Shown here piece by piece: positions 25,007-34,499 of a stretch of DNA of 35,050 bases. Under the pieces are notes generated by a model. The model saw nothing but the letters and a program-made list of their open reading frames with translations. It was not told where the DNA came from and made no database searches. Location: contig CANRHZ010000019.1 of NCBI GenBank assembly GCA_947630535.1, positions 1 to 35,050 of the forward strand, written 5' to 3'. Position numbers and translations under genes: made by a program. This DNA is from Candidatus Gastranaerophilales bacterium (lineage in GTDB: Bacteria; Cyanobacteriota; Vampirovibrionia; Gastranaerophilales; Gastranaerophilaceae). Position 1 is the first letter of the stretch. Every line of letters starts with the position of its first letter.

Positions 25007-26070
25007 AATATATTCAATTCCATAACTTTTTTTACTATGTCATTCGCTCTTATCATATCTCCGCCCATTTTGGAGAGTATTTCAAGCGGAATATCATTTC
25101 TTATTGAAGCTTTAACATCAAGTGCCATCTGCCCCTCGTTCATTTCAACATCAAGAATTAATTTAACCTGATTTGCTCTTTTTCTGATAATGTCGGATGG
25201 AAATGGCCATAAGGTAACAGGTCTTATAAGGCCGATTTTTATTCCCTGCTCTCTTAAATTCATTATTGCACTTTTTGCAACTCTTGCAACTGTGCCGAAT
25301 GCCGTTATCATAATTTGGGCATCATCCATCATAAATTCTTCATAAAGGGGCTCTTTTTCTTCTATTTCTTTATATTTATTTTGAAGTTTTTTATTTAAAA
25401 CGATTAAATCGTCCCCGCCCATATGCAGAGAAACAAGTTTTCTCGGCGGACGTTTATTTTCTCCGCTTCCGACCCCCGTCAATTCCCAGTCTTTTGAATC
25501 AATTTTTCCAAAATCATAATTTTTAAATTCAACGGGCTCCATCATTTGCCCTAAAATGCCATCAGCCAGAAGCATGGCAGGATTTTTATATTTCCATGCC
25601 AGATAAAATACCCTGTGGGTATATTCAACCGCTTCTTCAATGGTGGAAGGAGCAAGCACTATTGTATGGTAATCTCCGTTTCCTCCCCCTTTTGTTGCCT
25701 GAAAATAATCTCCCTGAGAGGGGGTAATATTCCCCAACCCCGGGCCCGAGCGCATAACCGAGATAATTACTCCGGGGATTTCAGCCGTTGCCATGGCGGA
25801 TATTGCTTCCTGCATAAGGGCAATGGCACAGGAAGATGAACTCGTCATGGCTTTTATTCCGGTTGAGCATGCCCCAATTACCATATTAATTGCGGCAAGT
25901 TCCGATTCTGCATTAATGTATGTCCTGTTTAATTCGGGCATTCTTGCGCTCATAAATTCCCCAATTTCATTTTGAGGTGTAATGGGGTATGCAAAATAAC
26001 ATTGAAGCCCCGCATCAATTGCGGCACGAGCTATTGCAATATTTCCTTTCACAAGAACTCTTTTTGTCAT
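24994..26070 (-). CDS. vorB: 2-oxoacid:ferredoxin oxidoreductase, alpha subunit (VorB-like)
   Basis: The alpha subunit carries the pyrimidine-binding and domain II parts of the enzyme. The start KRVLVKGNIAIARAAIDAG, YPITPQNEI, MTSSSSCAIALMQEAISAM, RSGPGLGNITPSQGDYFQAT and ILGQMMEPVEF closely follow what I know of VorB, the 3-methyl-2-oxobutanoate dehydrogenase (ferredoxin) subunit. This suggests oxidation of branched-chain 2-oxoacids to acyl-CoA. A 2-oxoglutarate-specific enzyme of the same subfamily is the main alternative. The 358 residues are full length, and the ATG overlaps the ferredoxin stop. Confidence 0.92.
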   Translation of the reverse strand: MTKRVLVKGNIAIARAAIDAGLQCYFAYPITPQNEIGEFMSARMPELNRTYINAESELAAINMVIGACSTGIKAMTSSSSCAIALMQEAISAMATAEIPGVIISVMRSGPGLGNITPSQGDYFQATKGGGNGDYHTIVLAPSTIEEAVEYTHRVFYLAWKYKNPAMLLADGILGQMMEPVEFKNYDFGKIDSKDWELTGVGSGENKRPPRKLVSLHMGGDDLIVLNKKLQNKYKEIEEKEPLYEEFMMDDAQIMITAFGTVARVAKSAIMNLREQGIKIGLIRPVTLWPFPSDIIRKRANQVKLILDVEMNEGQMALDVKASIRNDIPLEILSKMGGDMIRANDIVKKVMELNILCHN

Positions 26071-26279
26071 TACCTTAGAACCTCTTTAATTGCAATTTCA
26101 GGGCATGATATGGCGCACATTGCACAACCTGTGCATTTATTGTCTTTATCTTTAAATTCGGCGGTAACAACCCCGAATTTGTTTGCGGTATCCGATTCCC
26201 CTATAAGGTGGTTGGGACAAACAGCCATACAAATTCCGCAGTTTTTACATTTATCCGTATCTATAATTATCCTTGGCAT
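26070..26279 (-). CDS. 2-oxoacid:ferredoxin oxidoreductase, delta (2[4Fe-4S] ferredoxin) subunit
   Basis: This 69-residue ferredoxin has two complete CxxCxxCxxxCP motifs, Cys11/14/17/21 and Cys49/52/55/59. It should carry electrons from the TPP site to free ferredoxin. It is the first gene of the operon, which runs delta-alpha-beta-gamma, all overlapping or within nine bases. The ATG at 26279 follows directly on an AT-rich leader. Confidence 0.95.
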   Translation of the reverse strand: MPRIIIDTDKCKNCGICMAVCPNHLIGESDTANKFGVVTAEFKDKDNKCTGCAMCAISCPEIAIKEVLR

Positions 26280-26347
26280 AATGTCATGCTAACACATAAT
26301 AAAAAAAGAACTCTAAATTTAAACAAATTTTACATGCGAATATATTT

Positions 26348-26375
26348 TATATATCCCAAAGTTAATCTTTGTAAA
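26348..26375 (-). promoter_or_regulatory. Possible promoter of the oxidoreductase operon
   Basis: On the minus strand TTTACA (26375-26370) and TATATA (26353-26348) are 16 bp apart, about 70 bases before the ferredoxin ATG. The surroundings are very AT-rich, so chance matches are likely. Confidence 0.35.
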
Positions 26376-26620
26376 AATTGTTTAGTTTTTGTAACAATAA
26401 TATAAACCCCAAGGCGGGGTTAGGCTTTCTTTGTATGTTAATTTTTTTATCTTTTTATCTTTAAAATTTTTTTATTATCCTGTCAGGTTTTTGACCTTCT
26501 ATATAAACATTATATAAATAACAAAATTTTAAAAAAGGTGAATAATTGTAAAATTGGCGAATTATCGCACAATCTATACTTTTTTGTATCATCCGTTTGT
26601 ATTATTTATTTTAAAATTTA

Positions 26621-26650
26621 TTGACACTTCATAATTGTTCAATGTACAAT
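26621..26650 (+). promoter_or_regulatory. Strong sigma-70-type promoter of nrdD
   Basis: A perfect TTGACA -35 (26621-26626) and a TACAAT -10 (26645-26650) are separated by 18 bp. The ATG of nrdD lies about 200 bases downstream, so the transcript has a long leader. Confidence 0.65.
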
Positions 26651-26652
26651 TA
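26632..26652. promoter_or_regulatory. Palindromic operator candidate over the nrdD -10 box
   Basis: TAATTGT and ACAATTA form a perfect 7-bp inverted repeat with a 7-base spacer, covering the spacer and the -10 box of the nrdD promoter. It does not match the NrdR, FNR or Rex consensus as I know them. The position suggests a repressor site. Confidence 0.4.
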
Positions 26653-26859
26653 ATGGAATAAATCTTTTTGGGTGTAAAACAAAATTAAAAACGTCTAAAC
26701 CCGCCAATTGCCTGAGTTTATACCATGTGCCTTTTCTTAATAATTAAGTAAAAATATATAAGTAATTAATAAAAAGAAGAATAAATGCCACGCTAAAAAA
26801 TTGGACAACAGAGATTTATAAGTTGTATACGGGTAAAATAAGGAGTAAAACAAAGCATC

Positions 26860-29010
26860 ATGCAGCAAGTAGTTAAAAGAGACGGCAAAATTGTAGATTT
26901 TAACAGTGAAAAAATTACCAATGCCATTCAAAAGGCGGCTGAAACGACCAATGAATTCAATGCGCAAACTGCAAGACAGTTGACAAGGCAAGTAATTGAT
27001 ATTACCCGCAAAATGGTTGAAAAAAAACAAGGTAACTTAAGAGCGCCTTCAATTGAAGAAATTCAAGATATAGTTGAATACGTTCTTTTGTCCTCAGATT
27101 ACAAAAAAACGGCAAAAAACTATGTATTGTATAGAGACCAACATTCTAAAATCAGAGAGTTTGTTCAAACCGCAAATGTTGATATGGTGGATGAATACTT
27201 AAAGAAATTGGATTGGCAGGTTAATGAAAACTCAAACATGAGCTATTCAATTCAGGGGCTTAATAACTATATCGCATCCAATATTTCAAAAAGCTACTGG
27301 CTGAATAAAATATATTCTACGGAAGTTAAACAGGCTCATCAAAACGGCGACATTCATATCCATGACCTAAATATCGTTTCAAGTTACTGCGTTGGCTGGG
27401 ACTTAAAAGACCTTCTTTTACAGGGTTTTACCGGTGTAAGAGGAAAGGTTCAATCAAAACCCGCTAAACACTTTAGAACCGCATTAGGACAGATAGTTAA
27501 CTTCATGTATACAATGCAGGGTGAGGCTGCGGGTGCTCAAGCGTTCTCAAACTTTGATACCCTTCTTGCTCCGTTTGTTAAATACGATAAACTTACCTAC
27601 TCTCAAGTTAAACAGGCAATGCAGGAATTTGTATTCAATTTGAATGTACCAACCCGTGTCGGTTTCCAGACACCGTTCACAAATATAACAATGGATTTAA
27701 CGGTTCCATCATACTATAAAGACCAATGCGTTATAGTTGGCGGCGAAATGACCGAAGATACATACGGAATGTTCCAAAATGAAATGAACATGATAAATAA
27801 AGCCTTCTTTGAAGTAATGATGGAAGGGGATGCGCAAGGACAAGTTCTGACTTTCCCGATACCGACATACAACATTACAAAAGATTTTGATTGGGACAAC
27901 AAAGAGCTTGACGGTTTATGGGAAATGACCGCAAAGTACGGTATTCCAAACTTTTCAAACTTTGTTAATTCCGACCTTAATCCTGAAGATGCAAGGTCAA
28001 TGTGTTGTCGTTTAAGAATTGATAACAGAGAACTTGCATACAGAGGCGGCGGACTCTTTGGTTCTAACCCGCTTACAGGTTCTATCGGTGTTGTGACGAT
28101 TAATCTTCCTAAAATCGGCTTTATTGCAAACAATGAAGATGAGTTCTTTAAAATATTAAAAGCAAGAATGGATATTGCAAAAACAAGTCTTGAAGAAAAA
28201 AGAAAAGTAATCGAACAACTTACGGATGCAAACTTATATCCTTATACAAAACACTACTTAAGAGATATCAAAGCAAGATTTGGAGTGTATTGGAAAAACC
28301 ACTTCTCTACAATAGGTCTTGTCGGGATGAACGAAGCATGTTTAAATCTTTTGGGTAAAGGAATTGCAGACCCTAAAGGTAAGGCATTTGCACTCCGTGT
28401 TATGGACTTTATGAGAGCTACAATTACAAACTATCAACAGGAAACCGGAAACAATTACAACCTTGAAGCTACACCTGCCGAAGGAACAAGCTACAGATTG
28501 GCTAAAATGGATAAACAAAACCTTGTTTCAATTAAGGTTGCAAACGACAAAGAATACTATGAAAAAGGTGCAAAACCCTTCTATACAAATTCAACTCAGC
28601 TTCCTGTAAATTATTCCGATGACATCTTTGAAGTTCTTGACCATCAGGACGAACTTCAAACGAAATACACGGGCGGAACAACCGTTCATATTTTTGCGGG
28701 TGAGAGAATTCATGACATTGAAACAATGAAAAATCTGGTAAGAAAAATATGTAATAACTATAAACTTCCGTATTTTACTTTCTCTCCGACATTTTCCACA
28801 TGTCCTAACCACGGTTACATTGCAGGCGAACATTTTAAATGCCCCAAATGCGGTGAAGAAACCGAAGTATACTCAAGAATAGTAGGTTACATACGTCCCG
28901 TTAAACAGTGGAACGAAGGCAAAAAAGAAGAATTCAAAATGAGAAAAACCTTCAAATTTGAAGAAGGGGTAAAAGAAAAAGAAATGATGAACTGCTCCAC
29001 ATGCTCATAG
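26860..29010 (+). CDS. nrdD: Anaerobic (class III) ribonucleoside-triphosphate reductase
   Basis: NrdD reduces ribonucleotides to deoxyribonucleotides with a glycyl radical, working only without oxygen. The 716 residues show an N-terminal ATP-cone regulatory domain (1-95, starting QQVVKRDGKIVDF), the catalytic barrel with ARSMCCRLRIDNREL, and the C-terminal HFKCPKCGEETEV zinc part. The radical glycine is Gly676 in RIVGYIRPVKQW. The final NCSTCS motif is typical. The AAGGAG upstream is 14 bases from the ATG, longer than usual, but the ATP-cone start supports this ATG. nrdG overlaps its end by 10 bp. Confidence 0.97.
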   Translation: MQQVVKRDGKIVDFNSEKITNAIQKAAETTNEFNAQTARQLTRQVIDITRKMVEKKQGNLRAPSIEEIQDIVEYVLLSSDYKKTAKNYVLYRDQHSKIREFVQTANVDMVDEYLKKLDWQVNENSNMSYSIQGLNNYIASNISKSYWLNKIYSTEVKQAHQNGDIHIHDLNIVSSYCVGWDLKDLLLQGFTGVRGKVQSKPAKHFRTALGQIVNFMYTMQGEAAGAQAFSNFDTLLAPFVKYDKLTYSQVKQAMQEFVFNLNVPTRVGFQTPFTNITMDLTVPSYYKDQCVIVGGEMTEDTYGMFQNEMNMINKAFFEVMMEGDAQGQVLTFPIPTYNITKDFDWDNKELDGLWEMTAKYGIPNFSNFVNSDLNPEDARSMCCRLRIDNRELAYRGGGLFGSNPLTGSIGVVTINLPKIGFIANNEDEFFKILKARMDIAKTSLEEKRKVIEQLTDANLYPYTKHYLRDIKARFGVYWKNHFSTIGLVGMNEACLNLLGKGIADPKGKAFALRVMDFMRATITNYQQETGNNYNLEATPAEGTSYRLAKMDKQNLVSIKVANDKEYYEKGAKPFYTNSTQLPVNYSDDIFEVLDHQDELQTKYTGGTTVHIFAGERIHDIETMKNLVRKICNNYKLPYFTFSPTFSTCPNHGYIAGEHFKCPKCGEETEVYSRIVGYIRPVKQWNEGKKEEFKMRKTFKFEEGVKEKEMMNCSTCS

Positions 29011-29705
29011 GCGGAATTCAAAAAAGTTCTTTAATTGATTACAAAGGAAAAATTGCAGCGGTTGTATTTTTACAGGGCTGCAATTTCTCTTGTCCTTATT
29101 GCCATAACCCCGAACTTGTTCTCGGCGGACAAAATAACTCTATTTATAAAGAAGATGTTTTATCTTTTTTAAAAACAAGAGTAAACAAGCTTGACGGGGT
29201 TGTAATTTCAGGCGGTGAACCCACATTGCATAATGACTTAGAGGAATTTATTCAACAAATAAAAAGTTTAGGGTTTAAGGTTAAATTAGATACAAACGGC
29301 ACAAACCCAAAGATACTATTCTCACTTATTGAAAATTCTCTTATTGATTATGTTGCAATGGATATTAAAAGTTCACTGGATGAGTATAAAACAGTAACAA
29401 GGAAAGATGTTGATATTAAAAAAATAGAAACCTCAAGAGAAATAATACTAAATTCAAATATTGATTATGAGTTTAGAACAACGGTTGTAAAAAATCTTTT
29501 AACATTTAATTCTTTTGTTAAAATAAATAATGAGTTTGATAAATTAAGAGGTTCAAACAAAATTAAAAGGTACTACCTTCAAAAGTTTCAAAAGTCAAAA
29601 CATGTGGATGAAAGCTATATAAATGCACAAACTTTTGATGATGAAACTTTGGATAAAGTGGTTGAACTTTTTAAAAACTCGGTTGAAACTGTTTGTGTGA
29701 GATAG
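29001..29705 (+). CDS. nrdG: Anaerobic ribonucleotide reductase activating protein (radical SAM)
   Basis: This radical-SAM activase installs the glycyl radical on NrdD using S-adenosylmethionine. The [4Fe-4S] motif CNFSCPYC places cysteines at 27, 31 and 34. VVISGGEPTLH and LDTNGTNP are the usual SAM-binding segments. At 234 residues it is longer than E. coli NrdG and belongs to the longer NrdG/PflA-like type. It overlaps nrdD by 10 bp, so the two are co-translated. Confidence 0.93.
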   Translation: MLIGGIQKSSLIDYKGKIAAVVFLQGCNFSCPYCHNPELVLGGQNNSIYKEDVLSFLKTRVNKLDGVVISGGEPTLHNDLEEFIQQIKSLGFKVKLDTNGTNPKILFSLIENSLIDYVAMDIKSSLDEYKTVTRKDVDIKKIETSREIILNSNIDYEFRTTVVKNLLTFNSFVKINNEFDKLRGSNKIKRYYLQKFQKSKHVDESYINAQTFDDETLDKVVELFKNSVETVCVR

Positions 29706-29708
29706 ATT

Positions 29709-30413
29709 ATGACAGAAGAATTCAAGCCATGTATAGTAGTGCCGACATACAATGAGGCAGCGAATATAAAATCTTTTATAGAAGAAGTTTTCAAGGTTGC
29801 TCCCGATATTTGTATTTTTATCGTGGATGATAATTCTCCCGACAATACGGCACAAATCGTTCATTCAATGTGCGATAAAAGAATTTTTATTCTCAAAAGA
29901 TCTAAAAAACTGGGGCTTGCATCCGCATATATTGACGGGTTCAGGTATGCAAAAAATAAAGGGTTTAATGCTTTTATTGAAATGGATGCGGATTTTTCCC
30001 ACAATCCCAAATATTTGCCCGTTATGATAGAAAACCTTAAAAAATACGATTTTGTTATAGGCTCAAGAAATGTTAAAGGGGGTTCGGTTGAAGATTGGGG
30101 AATAATAAGAAATTTAATTTCAAAGGCGGGCTCGATTTATTCAAGACTTGTTCTTTTTTGCCCGATTAAAGACTTAACGGGCGGTTTTAACGGGTGGAAT
30201 TTAAGAGTTATTGATAAAATCGGAATGGACAATATTATTTCAAAAGGATACTCTTTTCAAATTGAAATGAAGTATAAGGCTTATAAAAAAGGGTTCAAAT
30301 ATTTCGAATTTCCGATAGTTTTCACAAACAGAAAATTGGGTGAATCTAAAATGAGCAAAGAAATTTTCTTTGAGGCAGTTAAAAATGTTTTTAAAATCAG
30401 AAATTCAAAATAA
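29709..30413 (+). CDS. Family 2 glycosyltransferase, polyprenyl-phosphate mannose synthase-like
   Basis: This enzyme likely transfers a hexose, often mannose, from a nucleotide sugar to polyprenyl phosphate on the cytoplasmic face of the membrane. Motifs are VVPTYNEAANI, IVDDNSPDNTA, the metal-binding EMDADFSHNP and the GESKMS segment, all typical of DPM1-like GT2. The 234 residues match the soluble short form. It overlaps the next gene, a membrane glycosyltransferase that could use its lipid-linked product. The sugar is not determined from sequence. Confidence 0.9.
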   Translation: MTEEFKPCIVVPTYNEAANIKSFIEEVFKVAPDICIFIVDDNSPDNTAQIVHSMCDKRIFILKRSKKLGLASAYIDGFRYAKNKGFNAFIEMDADFSHNPKYLPVMIENLKKYDFVIGSRNVKGGSVEDWGIIRNLISKAGSIYSRLVLFCPIKDLTGGFNGWNLRVIDKIGMDNIISKGYSFQIEMKYKAYKKGFKYFEFPIVFTNRKLGESKMSKEIFFEAVKNVFKIRNSK

Positions 30414-32448
30414 AAAATTTATAAATTTTTCTTTTTTGCTCTTTTTGGTGCTCTCGTTTGTATCCTTAATCTGGACTGTTATTTATCATCAGAATGACTT
30501 TGAAATTCCGTTTATCGGACACATTAATGCAGACCTTAGAATTAATGCCGAATTTGACAGGAAACTGGTTGATAAAATTCATTTTTATACGGGAAACGTC
30601 GAGTTAAAACCTTATGTTTCGGTTACAAAAAATACATACGTCAGCTTCGAAACAGAAAGAGTTAACCTATATAACCTTTCAATTAAAATTGATGATACCA
30701 TGCCAAAAGACACAATAAGGCAAATTAAAGATATTGTGGTTTTTGTATCCGACAGAGTTTTTTATTATACAAACGAGGATATTTTAAACTTTGAAAAAAC
30801 AAAAGATAACAGATACCTTTTTCCAAAAGATTTGAAATACTCAAAAAATTCAAAATACATAACGGATAAAGGAAGTCTGACCCATTTTTCTTTGAGTTTT
30901 CTTTCAATATTTTATAATATGCAATACTATATTTTTCCAATTTTGTTCTTTGTTATTGCGCTTTCTATATATATTTTGAACAAAGATAAAATAGAATTAG
31001 GTTTTAACTTATTTAAAGCACATGCAATATGGATAATACTAATTCTTGCCTTTATAATAAGGTTTCAGGGAAGTGATTTTGATTTATGGAGTGATGAACT
31101 TTATGTTGCAACGGTTGCGGGGAATCCTAATTTACCTTTTAGTATGACATTTTATGACCCCGGAAACCCTCCTTTATTTTTTATTCTTGCAAGATACTGG
31201 CAGATGTTGTTTTCATCAACCGAATCCGTTTTAAGGCTTTTATCAAACATATTTTCAATTTTATCAATATATTTTACATACAGGTTTGTGAAAGATAACC
31301 TGACTTATAAACATGCTAATTCAATTGCTCTTTTAGTTTCGTTTATTTTAACGATTAATATTTATTCAATTCAAAACGGGCAGGAATTCAGAACCTATGC
31401 AATGTCATCTTTTCTTGCAATTTTATCTTCGTATATACTCTTTAGAATAATAAAATATAAAAAAACAAAAGACTATATATTCTATACGCTTACAATCTGT
31501 CTTATGGCAAATGCCCACTACTTTCAAATATTGATAATTGCTTCAAACTTTTTCTTTGGAATTTTTAATATAGAAGGCAAGAAAGATAAAATAAAATTTT
31601 TAACTTCAAACATTTTTGCCTTCCTTTCTTTTTTACCTTATTTTTTCTTGACTGCATTGAACCGTGCGGTTTTAGACACTTCGTTTAATCAAACTATCGG
31701 GTTGTTTCCAAATTCTGTTATCTATAAAATATTTTCACAACTTTTCTATTCAAAAATAACGGGAACTATAACTTTAGTGGTTCTTATTGCTTTAATTATT
31801 GATAAATATAAATACAAGCTTTTTAATATTGAAAAAACAAATATAAGGCTTATATATTGCTATAGTTTGTATGTTATTATCTTTGTAATGGTTTCAGCCC
31901 AAGCAATTTCATATATAAGACCTATTATAAAATCATTTTATCTTACAAATGCGGTTTGTTACAGTGCCGTTGTCATTTCTTTGATTTTTGTTCTTTTATC
32001 TTTAATAATAAAAAACTTTAAATTTTTAAAAATCATACTTTGCACAATGTTTTTTATACTGTATTTTAACGGGCACAACTTCTTTGAAAAAAAGGGGCTT
32101 TTAACCATTAATTTTGACGGCACGTTTAAATATGCTTACTTTGATTCTCCCGCATACAAAGATAAGGGGCTAAAAATAGGAATTGCAATCCATGACACAC
32201 CAAACTATGCTATGCATTATAAAGAATACCTTAAGGGGGATGAAGAAATTATAATGTATGAATTCGGGCACAGTATTTGGGAGTTTGTAGGGCATATACT
32301 AAATTCTTCCGCTGATGTTATCTATACAAGGCTGGAGCAGAGACTTTATTCTGCAACCGTTTACTTTATGAATCCTTATGCCGATATTTCATTTATAAGA
32401 GGAAAAAACGACATTATTTATGCAAGGATTGTAAAAAAAATAAAATAA
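30385..32448 (+). CDS. Multi-membrane-span GT-C glycosyltransferase (PMT/ArnT-like)
   Basis: The 687-residue product has an N-terminal membrane helix, an extracytoplasmic domain at about 35-175, and then some ten membrane helices. The first large loop holds FDLWSDELYVA, with the Asp-Glu pair of GT-C enzymes, and TFYDPGNPPLFFILARYW. It probably transfers a sugar from polyprenyl phosphate to a lipid, glycan or protein outside the cytoplasmic membrane. The start is taken as ATG 30385, overlapping the GT2 gene by 29 bp; the frame is open to a TTG at 30370. Pilin or flagellin glycosylation is conceivable, but nothing here shows it. Confidence 0.85.
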   Translation: MFLKSEIQNKKFINFSFLLFLVLSFVSLIWTVIYHQNDFEIPFIGHINADLRINAEFDRKLVDKIHFYTGNVELKPYVSVTKNTYVSFETERVNLYNLSIKIDDTMPKDTIRQIKDIVVFVSDRVFYYTNEDILNFEKTKDNRYLFPKDLKYSKNSKYITDKGSLTHFSLSFLSIFYNMQYYIFPILFFVIALSIYILNKDKIELGFNLFKAHAIWIILILAFIIRFQGSDFDLWSDELYVATVAGNPNLPFSMTFYDPGNPPLFFILARYWQMLFSSTESVLRLLSNIFSILSIYFTYRFVKDNLTYKHANSIALLVSFILTINIYSIQNGQEFRTYAMSSFLAILSSYILFRIIKYKKTKDYIFYTLTICLMANAHYFQILIIASNFFFGIFNIEGKKDKIKFLTSNIFAFLSFLPYFFLTALNRAVLDTSFNQTIGLFPNSVIYKIFSQLFYSKITGTITLVVLIALIIDKYKYKLFNIEKTNIRLIYCYSLYVIIFVMVSAQAISYIRPIIKSFYLTNAVCYSAVVISLIFVLLSLIIKNFKFLKIILCTMFFILYFNGHNFFEKKGLLTINFDGTFKYAYFDSPAYKDKGLKIGIAIHDTPNYAMHYKEYLKGDEEIIMYEFGHSIWEFVGHILNSSADVIYTRLEQRLYSATVYFMNPYADISFIRGKNDIIYARIVKKIK

Positions 32449-32467
32449 GTTATATAATTGACTAAAA

Positions 32468-33043
32468 ATGGAAGAAGAATTAAATAAAATAAAAGAAAAA
32501 TGCCTCAATTGCACGAAGTGTGCCCTTTCAAAAACAAGGAATAATGTTGTGTTTTCTGACGGAATTCCAAACGGCAAGCTTGTTCTCATAGGAGAAGCCC
32601 CCGGATATTATGAAGATATGAAAGGAATTCCTTTTGTCGGAAAAGCGGGGCAATTGTTGGATAAGATATTGGATTGTGTCGGTTTAAGCCGAAAAAATGA
32701 TATTTATATTATGAACACAATTAAATGCAGGCCTCCAAACAACAGAGACCCTGAGGACTTTGAAAAAGAAGCATGCAGAGAGTATCTTGACGGGCAGCTC
32801 AGTATTCTAAAGCCAAAAATTATTTTACTTTGCGGCAACATTGCACTTAAAAGTTTTCTTAACCTTCCCTATGGCATAACAAAGGCAAGGGGGAAGTGGT
32901 ATGATGGTCCTTACGGTTCTAAAATGATGCCGATTTACCATCCAAGCTACCTTTTAAGAAACGATTCAAGAGAAATCGGTTCTCCAAAATGGCAGATGTG
33001 GCAAGACATTAAAGAAATTAAAAAAGAGTATGATAAACTATAA
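32468..33043 (+). CDS. Family 4 uracil-DNA glycosylase
   Basis: This enzyme removes uracil from DNA. Motif A is GEAPGYYED (42-50) and motif B is HPSYLLR (158-164), as in family 4. Cysteines that can ligate the [4Fe-4S] cluster are in the N-terminal CLNCTKC, in IKCRPPNN (Cys87) and at Cys103. The 191 residues are full length. It lies 20 bp after the glycosyltransferase and 13 bp before the PDZ gene. Confidence 0.95.
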   Translation: MEEELNKIKEKCLNCTKCALSKTRNNVVFSDGIPNGKLVLIGEAPGYYEDMKGIPFVGKAGQLLDKILDCVGLSRKNDIYIMNTIKCRPPNNRDPEDFEKEACREYLDGQLSILKPKIILLCGNIALKSFLNLPYGITKARGKWYDGPYGSKMMPIYHPSYLLRNDSREIGSPKWQMWQDIKEIKKEYDKL

Positions 33044-33055
33044 AAAGGTGAAAAT

Positions 33056-33742
33056 ATGAAAAAAATTTATTTAGGGCTTATATTACTGTTTTTTACCCTT
33101 GCTCCTTCCTATTCAATGGTGCAAGAAACCTTTATGGGGGTGGATACAAACTCTCTTAAAGCGGGAATTTCAAAACACATACTAACAAGAGGGGGCAAGG
33201 TAATTCACAATAACTCATACGAAGCAAACAACTTTCAAGGGATGGAAACCCTAAGGACGGAAGATGGTATATATAACTTTTATTATTCCTTTAACCTTGT
33301 TCCCATTCAAGACGGAACAAGGCTCGATTTAATTGTATATAAAGGAATGAATGGAGATAAGCCTCAGCCTGCCGATTTAAAAACCGAGCAAAAAACAATG
33401 GAGAGAATTAAATCTTCCATTAAAGGAAGGTATTTATACGGACTGGGGTTTGAATTTGACTATTACGATACTCCAAACGGCAAGATTAAAGCACCAAAAG
33501 GAAGGGATAAAGGCATAAAACTTACCGCAGTTAAATATGATGCTCAAAAAAAAGGACTAATGGCGGGAGATATTATAACCGAAATTAACGGTGTTTCGCT
33601 GGATGAAATTCCTATTGAAAAGTATGCCGTTATATTAAATGCCAATTCTATGTCAGATTCAATTACTCTTACCTATAAAAGAAGGGGGCAAACAGGCCAA
33701 GTTACCCTAATTCCAAGGTTAAGCAACGCAAGGGTATTTTAA
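33056..33742 (+). CDS. Secreted PDZ-domain protein
   Basis: The 228-residue product has a signal peptide (MKKIYLGLILLFFTLAPSYS) and a middle region of beta strands without recognised motif. A PDZ domain at about 158-225 contains KKGLMAGDIITEINGVSLDE and the strand SITLTYKRRG. No protease domain is attached. It probably binds C-termini of periplasmic proteins. It is the last gene before the repeat region, and I see no clear terminator after it. Confidence 0.85.
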   Translation: MKKIYLGLILLFFTLAPSYSMVQETFMGVDTNSLKAGISKHILTRGGKVIHNNSYEANNFQGMETLRTEDGIYNFYYSFNLVPIQDGTRLDLIVYKGMNGDKPQPADLKTEQKTMERIKSSIKGRYLYGLGFEFDYYDTPNGKIKAPKGRDKGIKLTAVKYDAQKKGLMAGDIITEINGVSLDEIPIEKYAVILNANSMSDSITLTYKRRGQTGQVTLIPRLSNARVF

Positions 33743-33760
33743 ATTTCACTCTTGAAGAAA

Positions 33761-33824
33761 AACGAGCCTTGTAAGCCTTGAAGCATGCACTTAACAACAT
33801 TCGCTCTCCCTTGTCACCCTGAAC
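33761..33824 (+). repeat. Second short repeat family, copy 1
   Basis: This about 64-bp segment (AACGAGCCTTGTAAGCC to TTGTCACCCTGAA) recurs at 34163-34225 with a handful of substitutions. A 12-base fragment of it is also found at 33949-33960. It ends in a left arm of the palindromic repeat. Confidence 0.7.
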
Positions 33825-34162
33825 TAACCAGAAAATAGCACACAAGGCAAAATTCCCTTCGTATAAAGCATTTTATAATCAGAGCACGTAAAGCAACACA
33901 CATTAAACTTCCTTGTCACCCTGAACTTTGCAAAGCAAACAGGTGAAAAACGAGCCTTGTGCGCCTGTATCCGTAGGCGAAGCCGAAGGTGTTTCAGGGT
34001 CTGAGGGGTTGAGAATTCTACATCCCTTCTATTTGTTTAAATGCCTGTTACTTCCATTGGTAAGATGCTGAAACGAGTTCAGCATGACATTTATTAACTT
34101 AAATACAAAAATCCTTACTTAGTATACTGTCACCCTGAACTTTGCAAAGCAAATAAGTGAGG

Positions 34163-34225
34163 AACGGGCCTTGTAAGTTTTGAAGTATGTACTTAACAAC
34201 ATTCGCTCTCCCTTGTCACCCTGAA
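34163..34225 (+). repeat. Second short repeat family, copy 2
   Basis: This matches 33761-33824, including ACTTAACAACATTCGCTCTC, and runs directly into the palindromic unit that begins at 34214. It lies after a CTGAACTTTGCAAAGC segment that is also shared with the unit near 33914. Confidence 0.7.
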
Positions 34226-34327
34226 TTTATTTCAGGGTCTGAGGGATTGAGAATTCTACATCCCTTCTATTTGTTTAAATGCCTGTTACTTCCATTGGTA
34301 AGATGCTGAAACGAGTTCAGCATGACA
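34214..34327 (+). repeat. Most complete REP/BIME unit
   Basis: This copy has the whole layout: the left hairpin TGTCACCCTGAATTTATTTC plus AGGGTCTGA, the conserved centre, and the right hairpin GATGCTGAAACGAGTTC plus AGCATGACA. It is a convenient reference for the others. Confidence 0.75.
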
Positions 34328-34499
34328 TGTTGGGAAATTGTTTCAACAAGTTCAGCATGACATTTATTATTTTAAATACAAAAATCCCTACCCTGCATAC
34401 TGTCACCCTGAATTTATTTCAGGGTCTGAGGGGTTGAGAATTCTACATCCCTTCTATTTGTTTAAATGCCTGTTGCTTCCATTGGTAAGATGCTGAAAC

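Larger units (their letters stand above)
26280..26859. other. 580-bp divergent regulatory region without a gene
   Basis: This region lies between the oxidoreductase operon (minus) and nrdD (plus). It contains a small hairpin (AACCCC / GGGGTT, 26405-26421), the nrdD promoter and palindrome near 26621-26652, and an AT-rich nrdD leader of about 200 bases. The leader contains only tiny frames, for example an eight-codon one starting near 26724. I recognise no riboswitch. Confidence 0.6.

Noticed and set aside
26650-26859. A riboswitch in the nrdD leader
   Set aside because: I could not find conserved elements of a known class, for example cobalamin; the leader is mostly AT-rich.
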